Shown in pieces: positions 8,673-16,928 of a DNA stretch of 64,000 bases. How positions within the stretch are numbered: position 1 is the first letter of the stretch; every line of letters begins with the position of its first letter. Source of the DNA: Roseospira visakhapatnamensis. Its GTDB lineage: Bacteria; Pseudomonadota; Alphaproteobacteria; Rhodospirillales; Rhodospirillaceae. Where the stretch lies: NCBI RefSeq assembly GCF_014197915.1, contig NZ_JACIGK010000007.1, positions 102,568 to 166,567 on the forward strand. Direction: 5' to 3'. The position numbers and the translations under genes are program-made. The notes under the pieces are model-generated. The model was not told the DNA's origin. It searched no databases and was given only the letters and a program-made list of their open reading frames with translations.

Positions 8673-10349
8673 TCAGCCCGGCTTGCGCAGGTGCAAAATG
8701 CCCCAGGCCAGGTAGCCGGCGTCGCCGGCCTCGACCCAGTTGTCCAGCCCCACCAGCATGCGGTCGAGGTACCCCCGGCTGCACACCTTGGCCACCTCGT
8801 TGTAGCGCTCCCGCAGCGCCTCGGCGACGCGCCCGTAGTGTGTCGGCAGGTGCCCGGTCAGGTCGGTGATGGACACGACCTCGAATCCGGCGCGGGCCGC
8901 CGCCTCGCGATAGGACGCGAACGAGCCGAGGCTCTCCAGGTGGATCCGGTCGTACACCGGCTGCAGCACGCCGTCCGGCACGTCGTCGGCCTGCATGGGG
9001 TCGGTGAAGACCAGGTGACCGCCGGGCTTCAGGACGCGGAAGGCCTCCTCCAGCACCAGGTCACGGTCGCCGGCATGCAGGATGGCGTCTTGCGACCAGA
9101 CCACGTCGAAGCGCTGGTCCGGCTCGGGGATATCCTCGAAGCTGCCGTGCACCACGGTCACCTTGCCGTCCAGGCCCTGCGCCGCCGTCAGGCGACGGTT
9201 GGTGGCGTTCTGCGTTTCCGAGATGTTCAGGCAGTGCACCATGCACCCATGTCCGGCGGCCAGGCGACGCGCCGCCCCGCCATAGCCGGCGCCGATATCC
9301 AGGACCCGGCTGTCGGGACCCAGGTCCACCCGCTCGGCCATGGTGTCCACGGTGCGGCGACTGGCGTCCTTGATGGTTTCCCCGGGTGTGTCCGAATACA
9401 GACCGACGTGGATGTCCTCGCCACCCCAAATCTGGTAGTAGAAGTTGTCGGCATCGCCGCTATCGTAGTACGTCTCGGCGATGGAGGCGATTTTCTTGAG
9501 GTCACGCTCGCCACGGTCGGCATCATAACTCTTCGAGGCCACGTGGATGAAAAAGTCGGGATCGTCTTCCTGGTAGGTTTCCTGGAAGTCCCCATAACTG
9601 CGAATGTGCTGGAACCCGGCTTCGCTCAGCAGGCGCCGCATGTAATTCTTGCGCAGCGGAAACATGTTCAACCGGTACTCGGACCCATCGGGAAACGCAT
9701 ACCGAAAGCGCACCAGGCCGGGATCCACGTGCTCGGGTTCGGCCGTGACCCGCTCCCCGCAATAGTAGTACTTGTGGGCACTTGAAAAGCCGCTGTCCAG
9801 GATGGCGTCGTAGTTGCGCTGATCCAGGATCAGGACGCCGTCATGCTTCAGGGCCGCATAGAACTCGGCCAGGGCACGGCGCCGGTCGCGCTCGTTGAAC
9901 AGATGGGTGAAGCTGTTGCCCAGGCAGATGATGGCGTCGAACTTGCCTTGCAGGTCGCGATTCAGGAACCGCCAGTCCGCCTGGCAGGTGCGCAGGATCA
10001 TGCGCTGATCCTTGGCGTTGTCGAACGCCTTGGCCAGCATGGCGGCCGACCCGTCCACCGAGGTGACGTCGAAGCCGGCGCGCATCAACTGCACGGAGTG
10101 AAAGCCGGTGCCGCAGGCGACATCGAGGATCTTGGCCTTGCCCCGGGCCTTGAGCACATCGATGAAGAAGCGCCCCTCGCTTTCGGCGCGCGCGCTCCAA
10201 TCGATCAGGTCGTCCCATTTCTCGACGAAGGTCTGGACGTACTCCGCCCGGTACTGGTCGCTGTCGCGCACGGCGATGGGATCGTCGCCGTATTCCTGTC
10301 GGTCAGCGACCAGATCCGTGTTCCGGTCCCGGAAATCGACGGTTTCCAT
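8673..10349 (-). CDS. Fused glycine/sarcosine and sarcosine/dimethylglycine N-methyltransferase
   Basis: Two SAM-dependent methyltransferases in one 558-residue chain, together able to take glycine through sarcosine and dimethylglycine to the osmolyte glycine betaine. The N-terminal half (about 1-275) resembles glycine/sarcosine N-methyltransferase with SAM motif I ILDVACGTG at 74-82. The C-terminal half (about 290-558) resembles sarcosine/dimethylglycine N-methyltransferase with VLDIGAGYG at 349-357 and a DVVWSQDAILHA substrate region. In Ectothiorhodospira the two are separate proteins; a fused form is known from Actinopolyspora halophila. The start at ATG 10349 has AAGGA 11 bases upstream; the open frame continues upstream without similarity. 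The gene is monocistronic, with a long non-coding leader region. Confidence 0.9.
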   Translation of the reverse strand: METVDFRDRNTDLVADRQEYGDDPIAVRDSDQYRAEYVQTFVEKWDDLIDWSARAESEGRFFIDVLKARGKAKILDVACGTGFHSVQLMRAGFDVTSVDGSAAMLAKAFDNAKDQRMILRTCQADWRFLNRDLQGKFDAIICLGNSFTHLFNERDRRRALAEFYAALKHDGVLILDQRNYDAILDSGFSSAHKYYYCGERVTAEPEHVDPGLVRFRYAFPDGSEYRLNMFPLRKNYMRRLLSEAGFQHIRSYGDFQETYQEDDPDFFIHVASKSYDADRGERDLKKIASIAETYYDSGDADNFYYQIWGGEDIHVGLYSDTPGETIKDASRRTVDTMAERVDLGPDSRVLDIGAGYGGAARRLAAGHGCMVHCLNISETQNATNRRLTAAQGLDGKVTVVHGSFEDIPEPDQRFDVVWSQDAILHAGDRDLVLEEAFRVLKPGGHLVFTDPMQADDVPDGVLQPVYDRIHLESLGSFASYREAAARAGFEVVSITDLTGHLPTHYGRVAEALRERYNEVAKVCSRGYLDRMLVGLDNWVEAGDAGYLAWGILHLRKPG

Positions 10350-11045
10350 GATGGCGTGGTCCTTCTGTTCGGCGGCGGGTCGTGTGCCCGGATGCACGGC
10401 GCCGACGGAGTCGAACGCCAAGGGACACGCGCCGGTCCCCCCATGTCTCGCCCGGGGTTTGCGTTCCCCGAAGGACGGGCGGGCGCGTGCGGCCGTCCGA
10501 TCCGAAGCCAATGGTGGCGTCGGTCGGGCAGCCCTCGGACACGGGGGTCCGTCGGTCGCGAGCCTGGGAACGCGAGACGCGCGACTCAGGGGCGCGTCAT
10601 CGGGGGCCTTGGGGCTGTCCGGCGTTCCAAACACACCGTCATGACCACGGCATGTAACCTTGGATAGAAGCCCACGCCGATGCATGGCGGAGCACAGTTG
10701 AACGTGCTCCAGCGAGATCGGATGGCAGTGCGGACTTTTGGGGGATTGGTGTTTGTAGTTCTAGCCGTGTCCACAGTCGCCTGGTTACGACTGTAAAGGT
10801 ACACCATGCCCCTGCCACAATCCAGGCTATTCTCATGTCTTTTTCGGGACACACCATATCCTAGATATACTCATTCCGGGACGGGCCGCGATCGCCCCGG
10901 CCCCGTCGGCGACGGGCCCCGGAAACCAGGCCATGGCGTGCCATCATCCGGCGCGAAACCGGCGCCGAGGACGCGAACGGCGGCGGCCTCGGACAGGGGC
11001 GCGGGGCTTCGGAACCGGCGGGGGGCCAAGACGCCACGGCGGACG
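10350..11045. other. 696-base intergenic region upstream of the betaine methyltransferase gene
   Basis: No gene is supported here. The half nearest the methyltransferase is GC-rich and its frames are shadows. The patch at about 10670-10880 is distinctly AT-richer. It contains three dyads: GGAGCAC-N8-GTGCTCC (10689-10710), ACAGTCG-N8-CGACTGT (10773-10794) and ATATC-CTA-GATAT (10856-10868). This patch is the likely promoter and operator region of the methyltransferase gene, which would give it a leader of more than 300 bases. I could not match a known riboswitch. Confidence 0.5.
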
Positions 11046-12317
11046 TTAGCGGACCAGAACCAGGGACAGGGCCGGCCAGGCGTTGATGATGATCAATCCA
11101 ACGATGCGCGTGGCGTAGAACGGCAGCACCCCGCTGACAATGGCGTGAATCGGCAGGGCGGTGATGCGGCTCATGACGAACAGGTTGAGGCCGATGGGCG
11201 GAGTCAGCGTGGCCACCTCCACCAACGCCGTCATGATGACCGCGAAGTGGATGGGGTCGATGCCCATGGCCGTGGCCATCGGGAACAGGATCGGTGTCAG
11301 CAGCACGATCATCGAGACACCGTCCAGGAACATGCCGACGAACAGCAGCAGGACGTTGACGGCGAGAAGGAACATCCAGGGCGCCACGTCGGCGGCCTTG
11401 AGCATGGCGGTGAGTTCACTGCCCAGGCCCAGGCGGGTCAGAAGCGCGGTCAGCAACCCGGCGCCCAGCAGGACGCCATAGATCATCACCGTCTGCATCA
11501 CCGATTGCTTGCCGACGTCCCACACCGTGCCCACGCCCGCGGTGCGGTAGACCAGCAGGACCAGGACAAGCGCATACAGGGCCGCCAGCGCCGAGACCTC
11601 GGTCGGCGTGAAGATGCCCATGTAGATCGAGCCGATGATCAGCACCGGCATGAACAGCGCGCCCGAGGCACGCGGCAGTTCACGGCGGAACGTGACCCAG
11701 TCCGGGGCGTCCTGCTTGACGCCGAACCCCCGCAACCGACTGATCCAGACGGTGGTGAAGGACAACAGCATCACCTCCATCAACCCCGGCAGCAACCCGG
11801 CGATGAACAGGTCGGTGATCGGCATGCCGGTGATCGACCCGATCAGGATGAAGGTGAGCGACGGCGGGATCATCAGGCCGACGGTGCCGCACACGGCGAC
11901 CAGCGCGGCCGAGAAGCGGACGTCGTAGTTCTCCTTCGGCAGCAGCTTCACCGCCGCCGGGCCTAGGGCCACCGTGCAGGCGACGCTGGAGCCGTTGACG
12001 GCGGCGAAGAACACGCTGGAGGCCGCGAGCGCGAGCGCGACGCCTCCGCGAAACACGCGGATGACCGACCCCACGAGGTTGAGGATGACCAGCGCCAGGT
12101 CGCCACGCGACATCAGGTTGCCGGCGAAGATGAAGAAGGGAATCGCCACCAGGGCATAGCTGTCGATGGACCCCCAGGCCATCTGGGCGATCAGCACCGG
12201 CGGGATCTGGAAGCTGAACAGCATCAGGGCGACGGCGATGATGCCCAGGGCGATGGCGACATGCACACCCATCGCCACCAGCAGCAGCAGGGCGAGAACG
12301 GACAGAGCGGTGGTCAT
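11046..12317 (-). CDS. TRAP transporter large permease (DctM family)
   Basis: Twelve-helix large membrane subunit of a tripartite ATP-independent periplasmic transporter; drives sodium- or proton-coupled uptake of a carboxylate delivered by the DctP-type binding protein. It has 423 residues with the family's AIPFFIFAGNLM motif (about 58-69), GPAAVKLLP, the LMIPPSLTFILIG stretch and the C-terminal TPPIGLNLFVM motif. The start lies 3 bases after the small-permease stop. It is the last gene of the minus-strand operon. The binding protein is encoded divergently at 20875-21894. Confidence 0.95.
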   Translation of the reverse strand: MTTALSVLALLLLVAMGVHVAIALGIIAVALMLFSFQIPPVLIAQMAWGSIDSYALVAIPFFIFAGNLMSRGDLALVILNLVGSVIRVFRGGVALALAASSVFFAAVNGSSVACTVALGPAAVKLLPKENYDVRFSAALVAVCGTVGLMIPPSLTFILIGSITGMPITDLFIAGLLPGLMEVMLLSFTTVWISRLRGFGVKQDAPDWVTFRRELPRASGALFMPVLIIGSIYMGIFTPTEVSALAALYALVLVLLVYRTAGVGTVWDVGKQSVMQTVMIYGVLLGAGLLTALLTRLGLGSELTAMLKAADVAPWMFLLAVNVLLLFVGMFLDGVSMIVLLTPILFPMATAMGIDPIHFAVIMTALVEVATLTPPIGLNLFVMSRITALPIHAIVSGVLPFYATRIVGLIIINAWPALSLVLVR

Positions 12318-12320
12318 GGC

Positions 12321-13025
12321 TCAGCGGACCCCCCCGTCGGCGACGGCCGGATCCAGACCCGGGTCCAGACCGGGATCCGGACGAGTCTCGATGACAGGGC
12401 GGGGACGGGAGTCGGGGACGGCATCGGCGGCGGTGACCGGCGCGACGGTCGGCGCCCGGGCCGTCGCGGGCTCGGACTCGGGATCGGGATCGGCCCCGTC
12501 CCGACGCGCGGCGCGGAACGGGTCCTCGCCCCGGGCCAGACGCGCCCCGCAGCCGATGAAGTACAGCCCGTACAGCACCGCGCCCACCGGCAGCACCAGA
12601 CGCACCACCCACAGCGGCAGGTCGAGGTTCGACTCCGTGTACATGCCGATGCGGTACAGGTGCCGGACCTCGATCACGGACGCGTAGAGCAGGACGCCGC
12701 AGAAGGCCACGCCGACGACCACCGTCACCCAGCCCAGCGCCAGTTGCGCCCGCCGCGGCAGCGCCGTGATCAACAGATCCATGCGAATGAAATGGCCGCG
12801 CCGGCTGGCCACGCCAATGGACAGCAACATGCTCCAGACCACCAGATAGCGGACCAGTTCCTCGGCCCACCAGTGGCTGACGCCCCATCCGTAGCGGGAC
12901 ACCGCCTCCACCACCATGACCCCCATGGCGACCGCCATCAGGACCGTGGCCACGGTGAGCAGTCCGTGTGCCTCCACCCGTGTCCAGAGTCGAAGAAGGC
13001 GTCCCGATCGGGTGCTGACGGTCAT
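12321..13025 (-). CDS. TRAP transporter small permease (DctQ family)
   Basis: Four-helix small membrane subunit partnering the DctM protein just downstream. Hydrophobic segments alternate through residues about 15-170, with the DctQ-type WAEELVRYLVVWSMLLSIGVASRRGHF region in the middle (about 54-80). It is 234 residues, longer than the usual 160-200, because of a non-conserved charged and proline-rich cytoplasmic tail ending with a PGLDPGLDP repeat. The tail is encoded by short DNA repeats near 12355-12380. GAGGGAG precedes ATG 13025. Confidence 0.88.
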   Translation of the reverse strand: MTVSTRSGRLLRLWTRVEAHGLLTVATVLMAVAMGVMVVEAVSRYGWGVSHWWAEELVRYLVVWSMLLSIGVASRRGHFIRMDLLITALPRRAQLALGWVTVVVGVAFCGVLLYASVIEVRHLYRIGMYTESNLDLPLWVVRLVLPVGAVLYGLYFIGCGARLARGEDPFRAARRDGADPDPESEPATARAPTVAPVTAADAVPDSRPRPVIETRPDPGLDPGLDPAVADGGVR

Positions 13026-13108
13026 GGTGTCTTCTCCCTCTCGGGGTCGGCGTCAGGTCCGGCGGCCGGGGCGGCCCCCATTTGCATGGCCCCCATTGCG
13101 TGGCCCCG

Positions 13109-14524
13109 TCACATGGCCATCGGCGGTGCCTCGTTCAGCCAACGGGTCCGGGTCTCGAAGGCATGGGACACCCGCAACAGAGCGGCCTCGTCGAACGGGC
13201 GCCCGATGATCTGCAAGGCCGTGGGCCCCCCATTGGAGGAGCGCCCCATCGGCGTCACCACCCCCGGCAAGCCCAGGTAGGACAGCGGCCGCGTCTGACG
13301 CGTGATGCGAGCCAGGGTTTCGCGCATCGCCGCGCCGGCGCCGACGTCCATCTCGGCCGCCGTCGGCGTGGTGATGGCCAGGGCGGGGGTCACCAGCGCA
13401 TTGCACGCGCTCAACGGCCCCTCCACCATGGCGCGCAGATAATGCGCGCGAAGCTTGCGCGCCTGCAAGTGGAACACGGCTGGCGTGACCAAACCCTGCA
13501 ACAATCGCGCGCGCACCTGTCGTCCGTACTGCTCCGGATAGGCCCTCAGGCCGGGCAGATGCTGGGCGGCCGCCTCGGGCGTCCAGGTCAGATCCGCCAG
13601 ATCCGCCAGGGACTCATGGTCGGGCACGACCACCGCGATGACGCGGGCGCCCAGCCCCTCGAACACCCGGATGGCCTCTGAAAAGCGGGCCGCCACCTCG
13701 GGATCGAGATCGGCGAGGTAGTAGCGGTCCGGCAAGCCCAGGGTCAGCCCGCTCAGGCGGGCCTCGCCGTGGTCCAGCGCCGCCCGGAACCCCCCCGGGG
13801 GCGGATGGGTGTCCACCACGTCCATCACGCGGGCCACGTCCTCGGCGCCACGGGCCAGGATTCCGGGACAATCCAGGCTGGCGGACAGGCCCATCATGCC
13901 GGCGGTGTCCAGACGGCCCTGGGTCGGCTTGAGGCCGGTCACGCCGCAGATCGCGGCCGGCAGGCGCACCGACCCGCCGGTGTCGGAGCCCAGCGCCGCG
14001 AACACCAGACGCGCCGCCACGGCGGCGCCCGAGCCGCTGGAACTGCCCCCGGTGATGAGGTCGGGATTCCAGGGGTTGCGGCATCGCCCGTAGTGCTCGT
14101 TGTGGCCCGTCGGCCCCATGGCGAACTCGGCGGTATGCAGGCCCCCCAGGGTCACGCTGCCCGCCGCCTCCAGGCGCTCGATCAGCACCGACGACCGCGC
14201 CGGCACGAAGGCGTCCCGCGCCCGCGAGCCCAGGGTGGTCCGCCGGCCGGCGCGATGGAAGATGTCCTTGTGGGCCAGTGGCAGGCCGTGCAGGGCGCCG
14301 CGCTGGTCCGGGGGCAGGGCGTCGTTCTCGGCGGCGGCGGCGCGCGCGTGCGTCTCGTCCAGCGTCATGACCGCGTTCAGGCGCGCGCCCACGGTGCGCG
14401 CGCGGTCCAGCGCGGCCTCCGTCAGCGCCGTCGCCGTGACCCGCCCCTCGGCCAGCGCCCGCAGCGCCGGTCCCATCGGGCCTTTCAGCAGCCGTGCCGC
14501 GTCGATTCGGCGACCCTCGCTCAC
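13109..14524 (-). CDS. Amidase signature family amidase
   Basis: Serine amidase with the Ser-cisSer-Lys triad: the lysine in LPLAHKDIFH, the glycine/serine-rich GGSSSGSGAAVAA core, and the nucleophile region GSDTGGSVRLPAA. It has 471 residues, normal for the family. The GTG start at 14524 overlaps the stop of the upstream small gene as GTGA. Substrates of this family range from simple amides to allophanate and Glu-tRNA, so none can be assigned. It sits in a catabolic operon with CoA-transferase and dehydrogenase genes, which suggests that it releases a carboxylic acid from an amide before CoA activation. Confidence 0.9.
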   Translation of the reverse strand: MSEGRRIDAARLLKGPMGPALRALAEGRVTATALTEAALDRARTVGARLNAVMTLDETHARAAAAENDALPPDQRGALHGLPLAHKDIFHRAGRRTTLGSRARDAFVPARSSVLIERLEAAGSVTLGGLHTAEFAMGPTGHNEHYGRCRNPWNPDLITGGSSSGSGAAVAARLVFAALGSDTGGSVRLPAAICGVTGLKPTQGRLDTAGMMGLSASLDCPGILARGAEDVARVMDVVDTHPPPGGFRAALDHGEARLSGLTLGLPDRYYLADLDPEVAARFSEAIRVFEGLGARVIAVVVPDHESLADLADLTWTPEAAAQHLPGLRAYPEQYGRQVRARLLQGLVTPAVFHLQARKLRAHYLRAMVEGPLSACNALVTPALAITTPTAAEMDVGAGAAMRETLARITRQTRPLSYLGLPGVVTPMGRSSNGGPTALQIIGRPFDEAALLRVSHAFETRTRWLNEAPPMAM

Positions 14525-14802
14525 CGAACGAAGGCCTCGCGATAGTGCGCCATCAGCCGTTCGAAGGCGTCGGGGGGCGTCTCGACCAGCCAGTCGCCGT
14601 CGGGATCCCGCTCCCGGTCGGGTCCTGGAAGGGTGCGATCGACGATGGCGCGGGACAGGCCCTCGCGGGCGACCGTCACCAGGGCCGCCGCGCGGGCCGC
14701 CTCGTCCGCCGTGAGCGAGAGGCCCAGGCCCCGCGCCATCATCCACGCCATCGCCTCCGGACCGGACTCAGTCCGCGCAAGGAGTGTGGCCGTCTCGATC
14801 AT
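14521..14802 (-). CDS. Small protein of unknown function upstream of the amidase
   Basis: A 93-residue acidic, alpha-helical-looking protein (MIETATLLARTE...), with no motif I recognise. Its start at ATG 14802 lies 35 bases inside the end of the GntR gene, and its stop overlaps the amidase GTG start (GTGA), so it is translationally tied to both. In position and size it resembles GatC or AtzG, small partners that stabilise amidase-signature enzymes, but sequence similarity to them is not evident. It could equally be unrelated. Internal ATGs at MAWMM would remove the overlap with the GntR gene. Confidence 0.6.
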   Translation of the reverse strand: MIETATLLARTESGPEAMAWMMARGLGLSLTADEAARAAALVTVAREGLSRAIVDRTLPGPDRERDPDGDWLVETPPDAFERLMAHYREAFVR

Positions 14803-15688
14803 CGTTGGTCTCCGTGGCGTGATGGACCGGCGATCCGCGCCGGTCGGCGGTCGCGCTGGCCTCGTTGGGACCCGGCCAGTCGCGGATGTCGTTGACCAAG
14901 GCACCGCCCACCGGCTTGCGGTCCAGGGTCATCTCGTAGCGGAAGCGGTCGGCGGGGTGGTGGTTCACCGCCAGTTCGATCAGCGTGCCGTCCTCGGCCA
15001 CGTAGCACCGCTTGATGCGCAGCAGCGGCGCGCCCGACACGATGTCCAGGCGGCTGGCGACGTTGGCGTCGGCGGTGACGGCCTCGATCGACTGATGAAT
15101 CTTGGCGACACGCACGCCGAAGCGACGTTCCAGCATGGCGTAGAGGGCGCTGACCTCGGCGCCGATCTCGCCCACCAGGGCCTCGAACGCGATCGGCATG
15201 AACACCTCGGTGTAGGCGAAGGGGTCGCGCACACCGGCCACCCGGCGCAACGCCGAGAGCCGCAACCACGGCTCTCCGGGCGTGGCCCGGAGCCAGGTGC
15301 CCAGGGTCTCGTCGACCACGATCTTATCCACGGCCAGCACATCCAGCCAGGTTGTCTCGGCATACTGCACGAGTTCGTCAAGCGAGGTGATGGAGTTGAC
15401 GAAGCGCTGTTCGGGGTAGTGGGCGATGATCACCGAGCCGGAGCCTTGCCGGCGGGCGATCAGGCCCATGTCCTTCAGGTGACGCAGGGCCTCGCGCACC
15501 GTATGCCGGCTGGCGCCGAAGCGCTGGCACAGGTCGTGCTCGGTCGGCAGCCGCTCCCCCAGGGCATACCGTCCGGCGCCGATTTCCTCCACCAGGATGC
15601 GCATGATCGCCGGATAGCGGGGGCCGTCGCCCGCGCCGGCGCCGCCGCCGGCGGACATCGCGCTCAAGGGGCCGGCCGGGCGGCTCAT
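14768..15688 (-). CDS. GntR/HutC-family transcriptional regulator with UTRA domain
   Basis: A 306-residue DNA-binding regulator. The winged helix-turn-helix spans about 25-90 (LPTEHDLCQRFGASRHTVREALRHL followed by the wing RRQGSGSVII). The UTRA effector domain runs about 105-260, with the typical PLLRIKRCYVAEDGTLIELAVNHHPADRFRYEM ending. The family usually represses a neighbouring catabolic operon and is released by a pathway metabolite. The start ATG 15688 overlaps the CoA-transferase stop (ATGA), so the regulator is encoded within the operon it probably controls. A C-terminal extension of about 40 residues is not part of the domain. Confidence 0.93.
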   Translation of the reverse strand: MSRPAGPLSAMSAGGGAGAGDGPRYPAIMRILVEEIGAGRYALGERLPTEHDLCQRFGASRHTVREALRHLKDMGLIARRQGSGSVIIAHYPEQRFVNSITSLDELVQYAETTWLDVLAVDKIVVDETLGTWLRATPGEPWLRLSALRRVAGVRDPFAYTEVFMPIAFEALVGEIGAEVSALYAMLERRFGVRVAKIHQSIEAVTADANVASRLDIVSGAPLLRIKRCYVAEDGTLIELAVNHHPADRFRYEMTLDRKPVGGALVNDIRDWPGPNEASATADRRGSPVHHATETNDDRDGHTPCAD

Positions 15689-16896
15689 ATCGCCCCCACC
15701 GCGCGCAGGGCCGCGATGTCCCCGGCCGAATAGCCGTGCGCCCCCAGCACGGCCTCGGTGTCCGCGCCCAGCGACGGTGCCGCGCGACGCGGCGTATCGC
15801 GGGCGCCCAGGTGGATGGGCGGGGCCAGCATGCGCACCGGATCGCCGCCCTCGGCGCGCGGAAAATCGTCCAGCCGGCCCCGGTCCACCACGAAGGGATT
15901 GTCCAGCGCCTCGCAAACGTCCAGGACCGGCGCGACGGGCACCACGCCGCCCAGGATCTCCATCCACGCCTGCGAGTCGCGCTCCCCCAGCGCCTCGTCC
16001 AGCAGGGCGGTGACCAGCGCGCGGTGGTCCAGCCGGGCCTTGAAGCAGTCCAGGCGAGGGTCGGCGATCCACTCGGGATGCCCCAGCTTCTCGGCCAGCA
16101 GGGGCCAGAACTTCTCCTTGTTGCACATGATGAACAGCCAGCCGTCGCGGGTGCGGTAGAGCTGGCAGGGCGTCAGCGAGGGATGCGCGGAGCGCGGCTC
16201 GCGTCCCTGGCGGTGGCCGGCGTTCAGATACCAGGCCGCCAGATAGGTGAGGTTGTGCAGCGCGGTGTCGAACAGGTTGACGTCCACGTCCATGCCACGC
16301 CCGGTACGGCGCGCGCCCGTCAGGGCCGAGACCAGCCCGAGCACCGCCAGTTGCCCGGCCATCATGTCGACGATGGACACGCCGAAGCGGGCCGGCGGGG
16401 CGTCGGGCTCGCCGGTGAGGGACAGATAGCCGGCCTCGGCCTGCATCAGGAAGTCGTAGCCGGGCCAGCCCTTGCGCGGACCGTCGCGGCCGTAGGCCGA
16501 CAGGTGGGCGCAGACGATGGCCGGATTGACGGCCTTCAGGTCGTCGTAGGTCAGGCCGAGCTTTTCCGGCAGGTCGCCGCGCAGGTTGTCGAGCACGGCA
16601 TCGGCGCCGGCCACCAGGCGCTCGAACACCGCGCGCCCGTCCGGGTGCTTCAGGTTGAGCGTCATGCTGCGCTTGTTGCGGTTGAACGCCTGGAAGAAGT
16701 GGCTGTCGCCCTCGCCGAAAAAATAGGGGCCGATCTGGCGCCCCACCTCGCCCCCGCTGTCCGGTGTCTCGATCTTGAGGACCTCGGCACCCATGTCGGC
16801 CAGCAACATGGTGCCGAAGGGACCGGCGCCATACTGCTCCACGGCCAGGATGGTGACCCCCTCCAGGGGCAGGGACGGCGCATCGGCGGTGCTCAT
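15685..16896 (-). CDS. Family III (CaiB/BaiF) CoA-transferase
   Basis: Moves CoA from a donor such as succinyl-CoA onto a carboxylic acid through an aspartyl-anhydride mechanism. It has 403 residues. The N-terminal fold begins LEGVTILAVEQYGAGPFGTMLLADMGAEVLKIE, and the probable catalytic aspartate is D177 in GVSIVDMMAGQLA. Known members act on carnitine, oxalate, mesaconate, itaconate, citramalate or benzylsuccinate, so the exact acid is open. GGAGAAGG precedes ATG 16896. With the adjacent acyl-CoA dehydrogenase and MaoC hydratase it gives activation, dehydrogenation and hydration. Confidence 0.93.
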   Translation of the reverse strand: MSTADAPSLPLEGVTILAVEQYGAGPFGTMLLADMGAEVLKIETPDSGGEVGRQIGPYFFGEGDSHFFQAFNRNKRSMTLNLKHPDGRAVFERLVAGADAVLDNLRGDLPEKLGLTYDDLKAVNPAIVCAHLSAYGRDGPRKGWPGYDFLMQAEAGYLSLTGEPDAPPARFGVSIVDMMAGQLAVLGLVSALTGARRTGRGMDVDVNLFDTALHNLTYLAAWYLNAGHRQGREPRSAHPSLTPCQLYRTRDGWLFIMCNKEKFWPLLAEKLGHPEWIADPRLDCFKARLDHRALVTALLDEALGERDSQAWMEILGGVVPVAPVLDVCEALDNPFVVDRGRLDDFPRAEGGDPVRMLAPPIHLGARDTPRRAAPSLGADTEAVLGAHGYSAGDIAALRAVGAI

Positions 16897-16928
16897 GACG
16901 GACTCTTTCCTTCTCCTGCATGGACGGC

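Noticed and set aside
10806..11966. Plus-strand open frame of 386 codons opposite the TRAP large permease
   Set aside because: Its translation is Gln/His/Asp/Arg-rich low complexity and lies mostly antisense to a well-supported membrane protein.
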